The notes below the pieces were generated by a model. That model was not told the DNA's origin, did no database searches, and saw only the letters and a program-made list of their open reading frames with translations. A stretch of 64,000 nucleotides of DNA from positions 17,588,501 to 17,652,500 of the forward strand of contig CM063283.1 of assembly GCA_032173965.1 (NCBI GenBank). The letters run 5' to 3'. Source of the stretch: Sitta carolinensis (taxonomy: Eukaryota > Chordata > Aves > Passeriformes > Sittidae). The position numbers were made by a program, and so were the translations under genes. Positions within the stretch are counted from its first letter, which is position 1; the number at the start of each line of letters is the position of its first letter. Below, in pieces: positions 1-10,421 of the stretch.

Positions 1-2714
1 CTGAGTACAACATTTATCTCCTATAAGAGGCAATGAGTGAAACACAAGTTTACTGCATGTGAGACTGTTTAGATCTTTAGATCTTTAAAGCAAGAATACA
101 GAACTAGCAAATTAAGCTGAGGGTTTGTTTATTACAAACAGGTTGCATACCTTAACTCTTCCCAAAGGATTGCTTAACTACAGGTCCTAAAAAACAGATA
201 CACACACAGACACAGACCCTTGAATAGACTATAGCCAAACAACTTATAGCATAGTATAAAGAAAGAAATAGCCATAAAGCAAAGCATGAATAAACCCTGT
301 TTCATAGTAACTATGGCATTGACACATGGCTTTTAGGTAAGCATAAATGGCCTTTACCTATTTATCTCCTTGGTTTTTTTCCCTGTGGCTTTTATTACTT
401 CTTCTGCTGTTCTAGGAATATAACTTTGAACCACTGGTATGTAACATAAATTACTCTCCCCTTAGTTACTCCAGACACAAGGGGCAGACAGAAGGCAGAC
501 TGAAAGTCATCTGTTTTGGGAAGAGTCCAGAAGATGGACCAGAGTATATGAGGACAGTGATAGAAATAGGAACTGTAGACATGTTAAGTGAGTAGAAATG
601 AAATTAAGATGTCCAAGGAACCATAAGGAATAAAGATGAATCCTTTTTCATAATGGACCAAAAGCTAGATCACAGCCAGTGCTAATGCTACAGGCTGTGG
701 AAGGGAAAAGGAAGCTCAGCACCTCCAACCTCCAACTTTCCTATCCAATCTTGATTGGTTCAGTGTTCATAGACCTAAGCTGCAATATGTTTACAAAGAT
801 TGAAACAATTCTTGTTCAAAAAATTATTGCACTGGAAATTCATGAAGGGTTGTCTCATAGCTCACAGATGGAAATTTCAGCAGCAGGACAATACCCACAT
901 CATCCGTACTCATCTACTGTGTGATATGTTTATTTGCAATCTTCTTATTAATTTTAGGTTATTTGGGTCATAGGTTCACGAGATGTTATATAACATAGAG
1001 CTTTTTTTATACACCTTTCTGCTCACCTTTAATTCCCAATAGGAAATGACTATCATCCCTGTGGCAAACTCAGTGTAGTTTATATAGAAAAATAATATGA
1101 GAAAAATCCTTAACACTTAGCTTCCTGCAAACCACTCCAGCAGCTAAATAAAGGAAGCCAACATCTGACAACCAGAGAGCTTTGCACAGATCTCCTACAT
1201 GTGCTAACACAGGCTTCAGATTGGAAAAGAGCAAAGGTTTGCAAGGTTGCAAAGAGTTAAGATGCAGGGAGAATGCACATATGTGCTTTTGTGAGTCCCT
1301 GCAGGGTATTGACATTTAGATAAAAAGAGAATGTATATAGGAAAATTAATTATTTCTCTCAAGGTGAAAGAAAAAATTTTAGACACCTCATAGGAAAGAG
1401 TGACTTGTACATGAGAGGAGGTGAGGATGTTTATGACAAGACAGCTCAAGATAAGAGGATGAGGAACTAGGGGATTCTAACCCACAATTTTTGTGCTTCT
1501 AACATTGCGTTGCTCCTTCCAAAACCCTAATTATGGTGGAGGAAGCTCACTATTGTGACTTAAGTTTGAAAGCACAAGAACATTTGGACATTGAAGAAAA
1601 TACTGATGTTTTGGCTGCCCTTTGACTTCCTCTGAAAAAGAACAGGAACCATTCTTTCATTCAAAACTTTGAGGTTTTTTCTGTGACATCAGAGATCAGA
1701 AATCACTATTGGATTCCTATGCTTTCAGTACCTGTTTCTGTGTTCCAGGGAAGCTCAGCTAGCCAATTCCTTTATCCATTCCTTTCTTTTTATTTGTAGC
1801 TGGTGTTTCCTGTTGCCTGAAGTAGGGCTCTTACCCATCAATTCATCCCTTTGTTATTATTTGTGTACATAAGAACGAATAATTGATAGTATTGGTGCAT
1901 AATTCTACATGTAACAATTTCCTGAGGGTTAAAGGCTTTTTTCTCTGGTGTTCTAGAGATCAAAGAAAAAGAAAAAAAATCCATAAACTCAGGTCATTAT
2001 TGAAAACACACTACTTTCAATATAGGTTTTAGCACACAGAGGAATGAATGTCTTTAATTCAGGTAAACCCAGCCCTGCAGTCCCTCTTTTTCACTGTTAC
2101 TGTCTGTTAGCCACCAATTTGAAAACAGCAGAGAAATGATTTGATTTCATAACCAAATAGCTGAGCAGAAACCATTTCCTTCAGCACAGCTTTTACATTT
2201 ATATTTAAATGAACTGCCTGTGGCTGGGAAGTTCTGCCTCATTTAGAGACAGGAGTTAAAAAGACCTACTGTGAGACATGGGGCAAAGCAGAATTAAGAG
2301 ATCTGGATGAATTTCACATGTCTTGGAAGTAAAAAAATTATGCCACTTGTTCATGCGTGCTGAGGCTGAGTTCAGAGAAAGGGTGGACATGGGTTAGTCT
2401 GGTTTCATGCACGGAGCTTGGCCATCACAGAGCTGTGTAAGCTGGCCCAGGACTGAGGGGTTGCCAGGATAGGACTTGCTTTTATATTATCTGATGTGAC
2501 TCTAAGAAATAGCAGGTTGCACTCCCTGCAGCTCACACTGCGAACGTGGCCTATGGGAAACTTTGGAGAACGATAGGAAATAACTGAGAGTTTATCCAGT
2601 GAGTAAAGGACAAATGAACTAACTTTGGATTCAAAGTGATGGACTGGAGACCTGTCCCTTCTCTTCTCTACAAAGATACAGTTAGCAAAGAGCTGTTAGC
2701 TTAAACACAACCAA
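1..2714. other. Unique non-coding sequence, no gene seen
   Basis: AT-rich single-copy sequence. All reading frames are short (81 codons or fewer), overlap on opposite strands and resemble no protein I know. No RNA gene, LTR or CR1 signature was seen. Confidence 0.6.
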
Positions 2715-2895
2715 TTCAGTAACAATTATGTATTGTGCTTGGCCCTTTGGCAGACATTTTCTTCTTTACAAACGGGCTAATTATTCTTTATAAAACACTT
2801 CTCAGGGAAGAGAATGTCAATCTTTCCTCTCTTTATAGTAAAGGAAACTCAGGTGTTGCAGTTATTTTCCCAGTGCCTGTCAGAATACAGTCTTT
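2715..2895 (-). repeat. MIR-like ancient SINE relic
   Basis: The plus strand carries a diverged match to the reverse complement of the MIR SINE. The stretch at 2837-2853 (ATAGTAAAGGAAACTCA) follows the hallmark of an A-rich segment, then GAGGAAACTGAGG, in MIR. Further left, 2724-2755 follows the tail region with its GTGC..GGCA spacing. MIR is a tRNA-derived SINE active before the amniote radiation, and only strongly decayed copies survive in birds. Boundaries are approximate. The match was made from memory, and chance resemblance over part of the length cannot be excluded. Confidence 0.42.
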
Positions 2896-5800
2896 AGAGA
2901 AAGAAGATGAGCTAGCAGTGATCATGGCCGTACCAAACTGTGAATGAAAGTGACCTCCTGCTAGGCAGGACCTGCTGTATAGCTTCAGTCCTTCTCTTTT
3001 CCCACAGGGATGCTCGTGCTCTACGTACATGACAAAGCACTGTCATCTCACAGGAGGTAGAATGACGATATATAACTAAAGAGTAATGCAGGGTCAGGAC
3101 AGGGCAGAACCCTCCCTGGAGAAGTCTTTCAATAACCTGCTCTTCCTGTGTGTGTGCTTTGTCTCCGGGTGCTAAAACAAGGAGGTTTCTGCTCATACCT
3201 TGTATTCACTCCTTGCATCAGGCCTCTGGCTCCCCAGCCAATTTTCCCAGTCAAGTGTTAGGAAAAGTACTGAGTGCTGAGCACTCCTGCTGCAGACTAA
3301 ATGCAGTTATTCTGCATCAGCAGGCGGCTGCTCATGCTGGGCCCTGCAGGGGAATAAGTTGCATGGGTACTGAGAGGTGCAGAGAAAGAAAATACCAGGG
3401 GAAATTTAATTGAGTGGGGAAAATATTGCCTTCCTGGCTGCTTCTGAAAGTCTTCGTTCTCTATTTTATTGGTGAAGAAAGAAAGTTAACTGTATGAGTG
3501 TGAAAGTTTTTAGGGAACTGGAACAAAAGATAGGCAAAAACTGAGTGGTCACCACGCTTTCTCCTATGAAAGAGGAGTGAGGCAAAGGGATAGATCCCTC
3601 CAAGATAAAATCACCCTTGCTGCTAATTTTATGTGCTAAAATGGACAGAAAAGTTATGGCTCTGTGCAACTGGCTCCCTTAGAGAAGTAAAACCTACTGG
3701 CATCTAAGTGGGAGAGAAGACAGGAGCTATGACAGAGTTTGTTGAGGGGTTTGCCACTGTATTTGTCAGCCCTCCAGGAAATCTTCACACTGGTGTTTCA
3801 TACATCTAAAAATTCTGAGACAGTGGTTATGGAAAAAGGAAGCTGGAGCTACTATTTTTTTACTGTTTTCTTCTTTCTGTTCAAAATCTTAATTTAAAAT
3901 GAAAGTCATATATATACTTTATTTCTAAATAAATATAAATATTTATATTTATATTTTATAAATATCTAAATATTTAGTATGTATTTCTAAACATGCATGG
4001 TTTTAATTATATATATATTCATAGGAAAAAGAAAGATTAGGAAAAGGACAAAAATGCTAAAATAAATTTAACAGAAAATACACTGTGTTCCGTAAGATAT
4101 AATTCAGAATTTATAAATTGCTCGTAGTTATCTTCTCCTCAGCTGTTGTCCTCACCTCTTTCTTCCTGAATTTCTATTAATTTCTGCCTGTTGTCAGTGA
4201 CTATTATTGGCACTGCTATTTGCATTACCTACCTGCAGATAGCTCAGGGCAACATACATCTCTTTTTACTCATACTGATGTAATACAACTTCAAAAGACT
4301 ACAATTACAACAGTTACCAATGGCTAAAATGCAGAAGATCAGAGACAAGTTTTCATTTCCTTCCATTAAAATGTCATTAAAGTTTGTTATTTTCTATGTA
4401 ACACTCACCCTAGGCAAGGTCTAAGTAGAGACTCTTATTTAAGAATTTTCCCCTTAGCCAGTAGAGTAGGTATTATAGGAGATATTTTTCCTGATGCTTG
4501 TTGTGCCAATTTATTTTGGTGGAAGTTAACAGCAGCACCAATTGATAAACAAAATAGATAAGCAGCAAGGTCTTGACCTTTGAAAACATATTTCAAACTT
4601 CAAACAAATCTCTTGCTAATTTATTTGGAGCAAATTCCTTTCATGTCCTAGTGAGTCTGTCCCTTTAATTTTAGTCTGTAAGCCCCTGAGGACAAACTTG
4701 AGCATGCATGTCATTACGACTCTTCTTCTGCAGAATAGGTTGACTCCATTTAAAACATTCATCACTCTAATGGTGCTCCAGGAGAAGTGATTTGCAATGA
4801 AAGGCTTGTGAGAGTGTCTAGCAACTGAAAAGGCAAAAGGAAGTATTTTTTGAAGGCAGCGCATTTTGTCCTCGGCTTCATTCCTTTTCCCTTACTTATC
4901 TTTTGAACCGGAAAGGGAGATGAGTCCAAATGGTGCTGAGGATGTCCACGGTGCCCCATACTGAAACAAGGACCCAATCATACGGGTGTCTGTACATACT
5001 GAAGGGAAGACTAATGCCATCACTGTTCTTTAGCATCAGAAATTCAGCTGGTGGGAGAGGTACTAGAGAAAAGGGACACCATTATTGCCACATCCAAGGA
5101 GCTGCTAGTCAGGGCTGAGGACACACTGCCTTTTACAGTCAGCATCAGTGTCATTTCTGTGGAAAGTTGATTAAATCTGGGATGCTAAAGCTAGCAATGT
5201 GTTTTTCAGATGGCATCTGGTGCACAGTGTAATAGACTATATTATTTGCTACATCATTGCTCATGAAATATTGTTAGCAGGGTGCAGATCATTCGTCCAT
5301 TAACACCCTGTGAAGTCACCTTGAATCCATGTTTCCAGAACAGTGGAAAAGACTTCTATTTCACAGCTGAAAAATAAGCCATTTGGATACTTTTAAAGTG
5401 CCTAGTACAAAATTTAGCCATTTCAACAATGCCCTCTTACCTATCACAATCTTTCAGCTTTAAGATCTCATCTGGAAGAGATGCAAATATCACCCCAGTT
5501 GGTCGAAACAAGTGGGATACCAGAATATGACCCTTCGTCTTTGGTGATAGTTCTCTAAGGAGATATTTCTAAAAATGCACCATATATACATTATTATATA
5601 TATTATATCAATCTATTCTCTATTTTATCATGCTGGGATGTGGAAGAAAATGTTTAATTCTCATTATTTGTTGCAGCTTCAAGATACCAATAATGTACAT
5701 ATTACTGTCTATACCAGAGAAACAAATCCTTGAAATTATTCAGTTGCTAAAATAATCCATTCAGACAATTTTCTTACCTATCCAGTTTGGAAACTAGTGG

Positions 5801-8589
5801 CCAGGTAGACTGACATCTTTGAACTCTGATGTCTGCTGTGAGAGTTCAATAAAATAATAATTATTTATTAGTCTGGATTTGTCTGGAATTGCAATACTTT
5901 TCCTCCTGCTGTCCCTCTCTCCTACTCAGAGAACATTTACAAAGTCTTATATTGAATTTTGCCTTGCCCTTGCCAGTGTTGGGCAGAGTTAAATGAGGGC
6001 AGTCCCCATTTCTCTGAGCTACTGTGTATGTCTGCTGTAGGTGCAGCAAGATGGTGCTGCTTTCGTTTAGAGAGGTTTCCTTTGCAATTAAAAACTTAAT
6101 TTTTAGCATCTGAGAAATTAATGTTGTTAGAAACTGATGGCCCTCTAGAGGTGAGTGCACTAGAACTGAGTAGACAGTGATGTCTAATTTCCAGGAGAGA
6201 GAGAAGTAACCCTGCAATAATTTTACTGCTCCACACTGCTCTATGTTTCACTAAGAACTAGACATAAGATCAAATGAAAAGAGTCAAATATTGAACAGAG
6301 GAATGAAAAAGGAAGGGGTTTCTTTGAGCAGAACTACAGTAAACCTTGGAAGCCTTCCCTTCATACTGAAAAGAAGTTCACACCTTTCAAAGTTCAAACA
6401 ATGTCAAGAATCAAATCTGAACTTTGATATCAACTGTGGGACACAATGAGTAAAAAAAGAATGTCCATTACTCCAGATTTTTCTGTAATTTCTGCTCAGT
6501 TTTCATCAGCTGATCTTTTTTTGACCTTTTTTCTTGATGGCAATTACCAGGTGAAACCCTTGGGACAGTAGCATAAGCTACACAACTAATATCAGGCTGT
6601 TCTGGTGCCACTCATTCAACTGAGTGGGGCATGGCGGGCTAGGACCAGCCTCGTATGCTTTGCAAAGCATTCTCTAAGGAGTAAAAGGTGAGGCTGAGAA
6701 GAGTCAGGGCTTCTGCAGTCAGAGAGTGGCCACAGAGAGCATGAAGCGTTATCAGCAGTCTAGAATACATGGTGTAGCAGGAGAAAAAAAAAGGCTAAAA
6801 GTAAGGGGCACAATTTAATTGGTTACAACAGTGGGAAGATGTCACAGTAAGCCTTCACATATGTGAAAAGCTACCACAAATGGGACTAAGACAAGATATA
6901 ATGGGTTTAAACTGCAGCAAGGGAGGTTAAAGAAAATGGGAGCATTGGAAGTAGAGACAAACTTGAATGACTTTCTTGGGAGAACTGAGGGCTCTGTCTG
7001 TGCAAAAGCTGTTTATAAATGACAAGTTACACCAACATCTGTTAGAAATTTGATCCTGGTGAGTCTGTGAGAAGAGCCAGATGCCTGCTTTTAGATCTTG
7101 TTTATTGCCCTTTATTACGTCTTTATTGCCCTTGGACATTATATTCCTCACTAGATAACCCACTACAAGTTCCTTGAAAGCTTGGCTATGTCAGTTACTT
7201 TTCCCCCTCTCTGAATATTCTAGCTAAAGAAACATATGTGGATCCTGCCATTACCTTTTGTTTGCACATTTTTCTGCTGAGGAGACCTGATTGCATCCCC
7301 AGACTCTTTGAGCGCTACCAGAAAATGGGAAGCATATTAAAATATTTGAGGAGAGTCTCAGGTGGCTAAATGAGAGTGTTTAGTCCCATTTTACACTGGG
7401 GATCTGTTTCTAGAGCACCCTGCCTAGCCTTGAGCTGCCACCCCTGAAGGGCACAGGTCATATCTGTTTGCCCTGCATCAGAACTCAGACACTTAAGGGC
7501 ACTCTATGCCTCAGCATGGGAATTCCACACTTGGCTTTCTGCTAGCTGTAAGTTATAGTTAAAAAATCTGTTTCTCTAGAGCAACAACTACTGCCCTACA
7601 CATGTTTGACATTATGGATGGTGAGACAGCCCAGATTCAGGACACTGCACAATAATGTGCAGAGCAGGCAAAAAGTAACACCTGGCCAGGTCAGAAAAGG
7701 AGCAGGCTGAATGCTTCTCTCTGTAGGTGCAAATTAAAACCCCATAGGAAATTTATGATCTAAATATTTTTGCTATTCATATTCCTTCCTCCTAGCTACT
7801 GATCTGGTAAATAATTGTGCTGAAATCAGTAAGTACGTTACGATTAATTCATTTGGTGTCCTAATTACCATCACTGAGTTAGACACACACTTTAGTAAGT
7901 GCAGGACAGGGTTTCTCTCTGCTTTTGCACAGGTGCTCTGTCAGGAGGATATTGCAGAAGCAGGGCTGGTGCTTGCAGGTTTTCTCATTTGGTATCAGAA
8001 TGAAACATGCTGCTTCCATCTTCTGTGTCTTCATGATGTTATTCTTGGTAACATCCTAAATTAGCTATTAATTTGCTTTATCTATTTTTGATTTGAGACT
8101 CTATTTGTCTAAATATTCCAAATAGAATGAGTCATGAAGACCTGAGTTTAATGTTTTCCATTGTATGAACTGCAGATTTATGTCATTATTTAATTATACA
8201 AGAAAAATAAATATTCTGCATTGCGTATAGTGATGCAAAGCCATTGAAGCATTTTTGGTATTGCCTTCAATGGGAGCATGATTAAAATTCTTATAAGTGT
8301 TCATTAAAACCTCAAAATACCTGTTGAAGTCTGTGATAATTAATTCAATTAAAACAGCATTTTGAAAACCAACTGCGGTAATAACAGCCTGGCGTTCGGT
8401 GATTTTGCGTAGCACTAGCTCCAAACTTTACTCAATTTGCATGCTGAAAGCAGAGGCTGTAGTCCTCCCTTCCTTAGGGATAATTGTGAATATAAGCCAA
8501 TGAGCAATCCCAAACACCAGCAGGCCTCACATCTCCAGTAACTATACTGAGGTAGATTTGTGAGATGGATTTATGAGGGGAACTCTGCC
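2896..8589. other. Unique non-coding sequence, no gene seen
   Basis: AT-rich sequence with AT-only stretches near 3899-3985 and 5580-5612. The longest frame (118 codons, minus, 5861-6217) has no recognisable domain and overlaps nothing supporting it. The part at about 8190-8450 has the texture of a conserved non-coding element (see findings). Confidence 0.6.
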
Positions 8590-8760
8590 AGCCACCAGTT
8601 TTCTCGTCCATGTCTCCCGGACGCCAAGGGGAACGGCTGAACTGCGCGGGGAGCAGCTCCCACTCCGCCAGGGCTCGGAGGGAGAGACGCTGCCAAGCCC
8701 CTGCGCTGGCTGCCGTGTGTTGACGCCCAGTTCAGCCCCTGCCGCTTGAAAGAAGAATAG
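8590..8760. promoter_or_regulatory. CpG-rich nucleus, candidate promoter
   Basis: About 13 CpG dinucleotides fall between roughly 8604 and 8745, against a surrounding background with almost none. GC content is clearly raised. A CCAAT motif lies just upstream at 8497-8501, in AAGCCAATGAGC. In bird genomes such isolated CpG retention outside repeats usually marks an unmethylated promoter or first exon. No TATA box is evident and the direction of transcription cannot be told. A plus-strand frame (ATG at 8778, 116 codons to 9128) follows directly but matches no protein I know, and its proline-rich end is only the poly-C run. The segment could instead be an old repeat or an untranslated first exon. 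Confidence 0.3.
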
Positions 8761-9077
8761 AACCAACTTGCCTATTCATGAAGAGGACCTTGCTTCAGGC
8801 AGAAAGCATTATTCCACCAGATTTCTCTGGCATTTCTGGCTCAGTGAATGCTGAAGTGGTGTTGCTGCAGGAGGAATCTCTGAAGGTGTCTGATTACTGC
8901 GAGCTGGGGATGCGGCAGAGGAGAAATTTATCATCTTTGCCACTGCTCTCAAAAAGGAGTGGGCTGAACGGACCCAGAGCACAGATTTTCAGCTGCCAAA
9001 GGCCAGGATTAACAGAGGCTAGGCTTTGCCTTTACAGGATGGCTCTGTGCAATCCAGCCTTCCCTTCCCGCCGCTCG

Positions 9078-9097
9078 CCCCCCCCCCCCCCCCCCCC
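9078..9097 (+). repeat. Poly-C run of 20
   Basis: Twenty consecutive C follow CCGCTCG. The minus strand is therefore an uninterrupted G20, able to form a G-quadruplex, and the length is likely variable between individuals. It ends the GC-rich segment that starts at 8590. Confidence 0.9.
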
Positions 9098-9128
9098 AAC
9101 CCATCCCCGGAAAGGATTTTTCCAGTAA

Positions 9129-9615
9129 TAAAGCACCTGTCAATAGAAGCGTTGTTCTCTAATTTGTTCCAATGGATGTGGTACATTTTTATTATTTTAC
9201 TGTACTTTTACTGTACTTTCTACCGAATATCAACTTTAATGGATTGGTGGCTAGCTTCAGAAAAATCCAGTCTGGTTTTGGTGAAGCTTTTACCCTAAAA
9301 AGAATTTTCAAGTCTGATGTGAAATCTGTGCAAAACTGAAACATCTTGTGTTTGAGTCAGGGAAACTCATTTAAGTCTGCCAAGTTTTGCTGTGCGAAAT
9401 TAGATTATTCCATACCTAATGTGCAGTCAAAATTCACAGTTGGAACACACAGAAGCATAGCCAAAGCATGCAATAAAAAGAGCTGTGGGTCTCCTGTATG
9501 CTAAAATGAAACAATATTTTGGATGCTCTAGTCTAACATTGGAGCATTTAGGAATCATTGTACATAGTGGTCTGTTACACCCTAATGTAGTTCATTTTCA
9601 AGGCACATAATTTAG
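9129..9615. other. Unique non-coding sequence
   Basis: AT-rich sequence with no gene, RNA or repeat family recognised. Confidence 0.55.
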
Positions 9616-9684
9616 TGGGGGGTTTTTTTGGTTGTTTTTGGTTTGGTTTTTTTTGCGTGTGTGTGGGTGTTTTTTTTTTTTTTT
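9616..9684 (+). repeat. T/G low-complexity tract
   Basis: The plus strand is almost wholly T and G, with runs of G6, T7, TG dinucleotides and a terminal T16. Simple low-complexity DNA; the 60-codon frame over it is an artefact of composition. Confidence 0.85.
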
Positions 9685-9816
9685 CGCTTAGGAGCTCGTT
9701 GCATGGCTTATAAATATTTTGTGTTTCTAGTTCATATTTCAGTCACTTTTATTCTGGCTTCTATAAAACCTAACTTATCAAAGATCTTCAAAATCCAGAG
9801 TTTTGATTAGTTGATG

Positions 9817-9821
9817 CTCTT
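9817..9821 (+). repeat. Target-site duplication CTCTT, left copy
   Basis: CTCTT lies directly before the TG that starts the LTR on the plus strand and matches the copy at 10417-10421. Five-base duplications are usual for several vertebrate ERV integrases, including ERVL types. Confidence 0.75.
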
Positions 9822-10416
9822 TGAAGTAAACAGGGCAGGAGACTTTGCTCCTTTTTATGCCTTTATTTAAGGATCAGCTCAGGGTGGGGAGTTGACGGGT
9901 CACGCTCACACCGCTGCTGCCCCCAGGGGTGACTCGGAGGAGAAGGCATGCAGCCTTGTACACTGGCATGTGGGCAGAGCCGGGCTTCCATCCTTGCAGG
10001 AGTTCCCAGGAAGACAGTTCTCAATCTGAGGTCGGGGGGCCTCCTTCCAGCCAGCATCTCTTTTTTAGGTGAGGAGCCAAAAAGGTCCAGGAGGACAACT
10101 ATAACTCACTCCCGACCCATAGACGTGATTTAAACCCTTTTTATTTTTTGGTGGCTCATAGTTCTAGGGGTCTTTCTGGTTAGTTCGTGCAGTTTTCTCT
10201 TATTTGCATACAAGCTCCCCTGGTGCCACCCTCCTCATGGCCCCAGGCGCCATCCCCGAGGATGGAGCAGCAGAGGAGACACTCGGGAATAACAATAGAA
10301 TCACTTTTACAATTTAAAACTGTAACTAAATGTAATTACAACTTTAAGATTATTTTGTCTAACATATTAACTTCATAACTTTGGAACCAAGTTATTTTGG
10401 GGATTTATTCCCAACA
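9822..10416 (-). mobile_element. Solo LTR of an endogenous retrovirus, 595 bp
   Basis: Read on the minus strand the element begins TGTTGGGAATAAATCCCC at 10416 and ends TTTACTTCA at 9822, giving the TG...CA ends of a retroviral LTR. Exact 5-bp repeats (CTCTT) flank it, so both boundaries are well fixed and no internal retroviral sequence is present. It is a solo LTR left by recombination between the two LTRs of a provirus. A minus-strand AATAAA signal lies 40-45 bases before the 3' end. A POU octamer site lies in the U3 part at 10202-10209. The central part (9880-10270) is GC-rich with several CpGs, which suggests moderate age. The 5-bp duplication points to an ERVL-like or class I-like element. 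The family name is not determined. Confidence 0.8.
9862..9867 (-). promoter_or_regulatory. LTR polyadenylation signal AATAAA
   Basis: TTTATT on the plus strand is AATAAA on the minus strand, correctly placed near the LTR 3' end for the R/U5 boundary. Confidence 0.6.
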
Positions 10417-10421
10417 CTCTT
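10417..10421 (+). repeat. Target-site duplication CTCTT, right copy
   Basis: Exact match to 9817-9821, directly after the CA-side end (plus-strand CCAACA) of the LTR. Confidence 0.75.

Noticed and set aside
8778..9128. 116-codon frame after the CpG nucleus as a gene
   Set aside because: No protein family recognised, and the proline run is just poly-C. Kept only as context for the candidate promoter.
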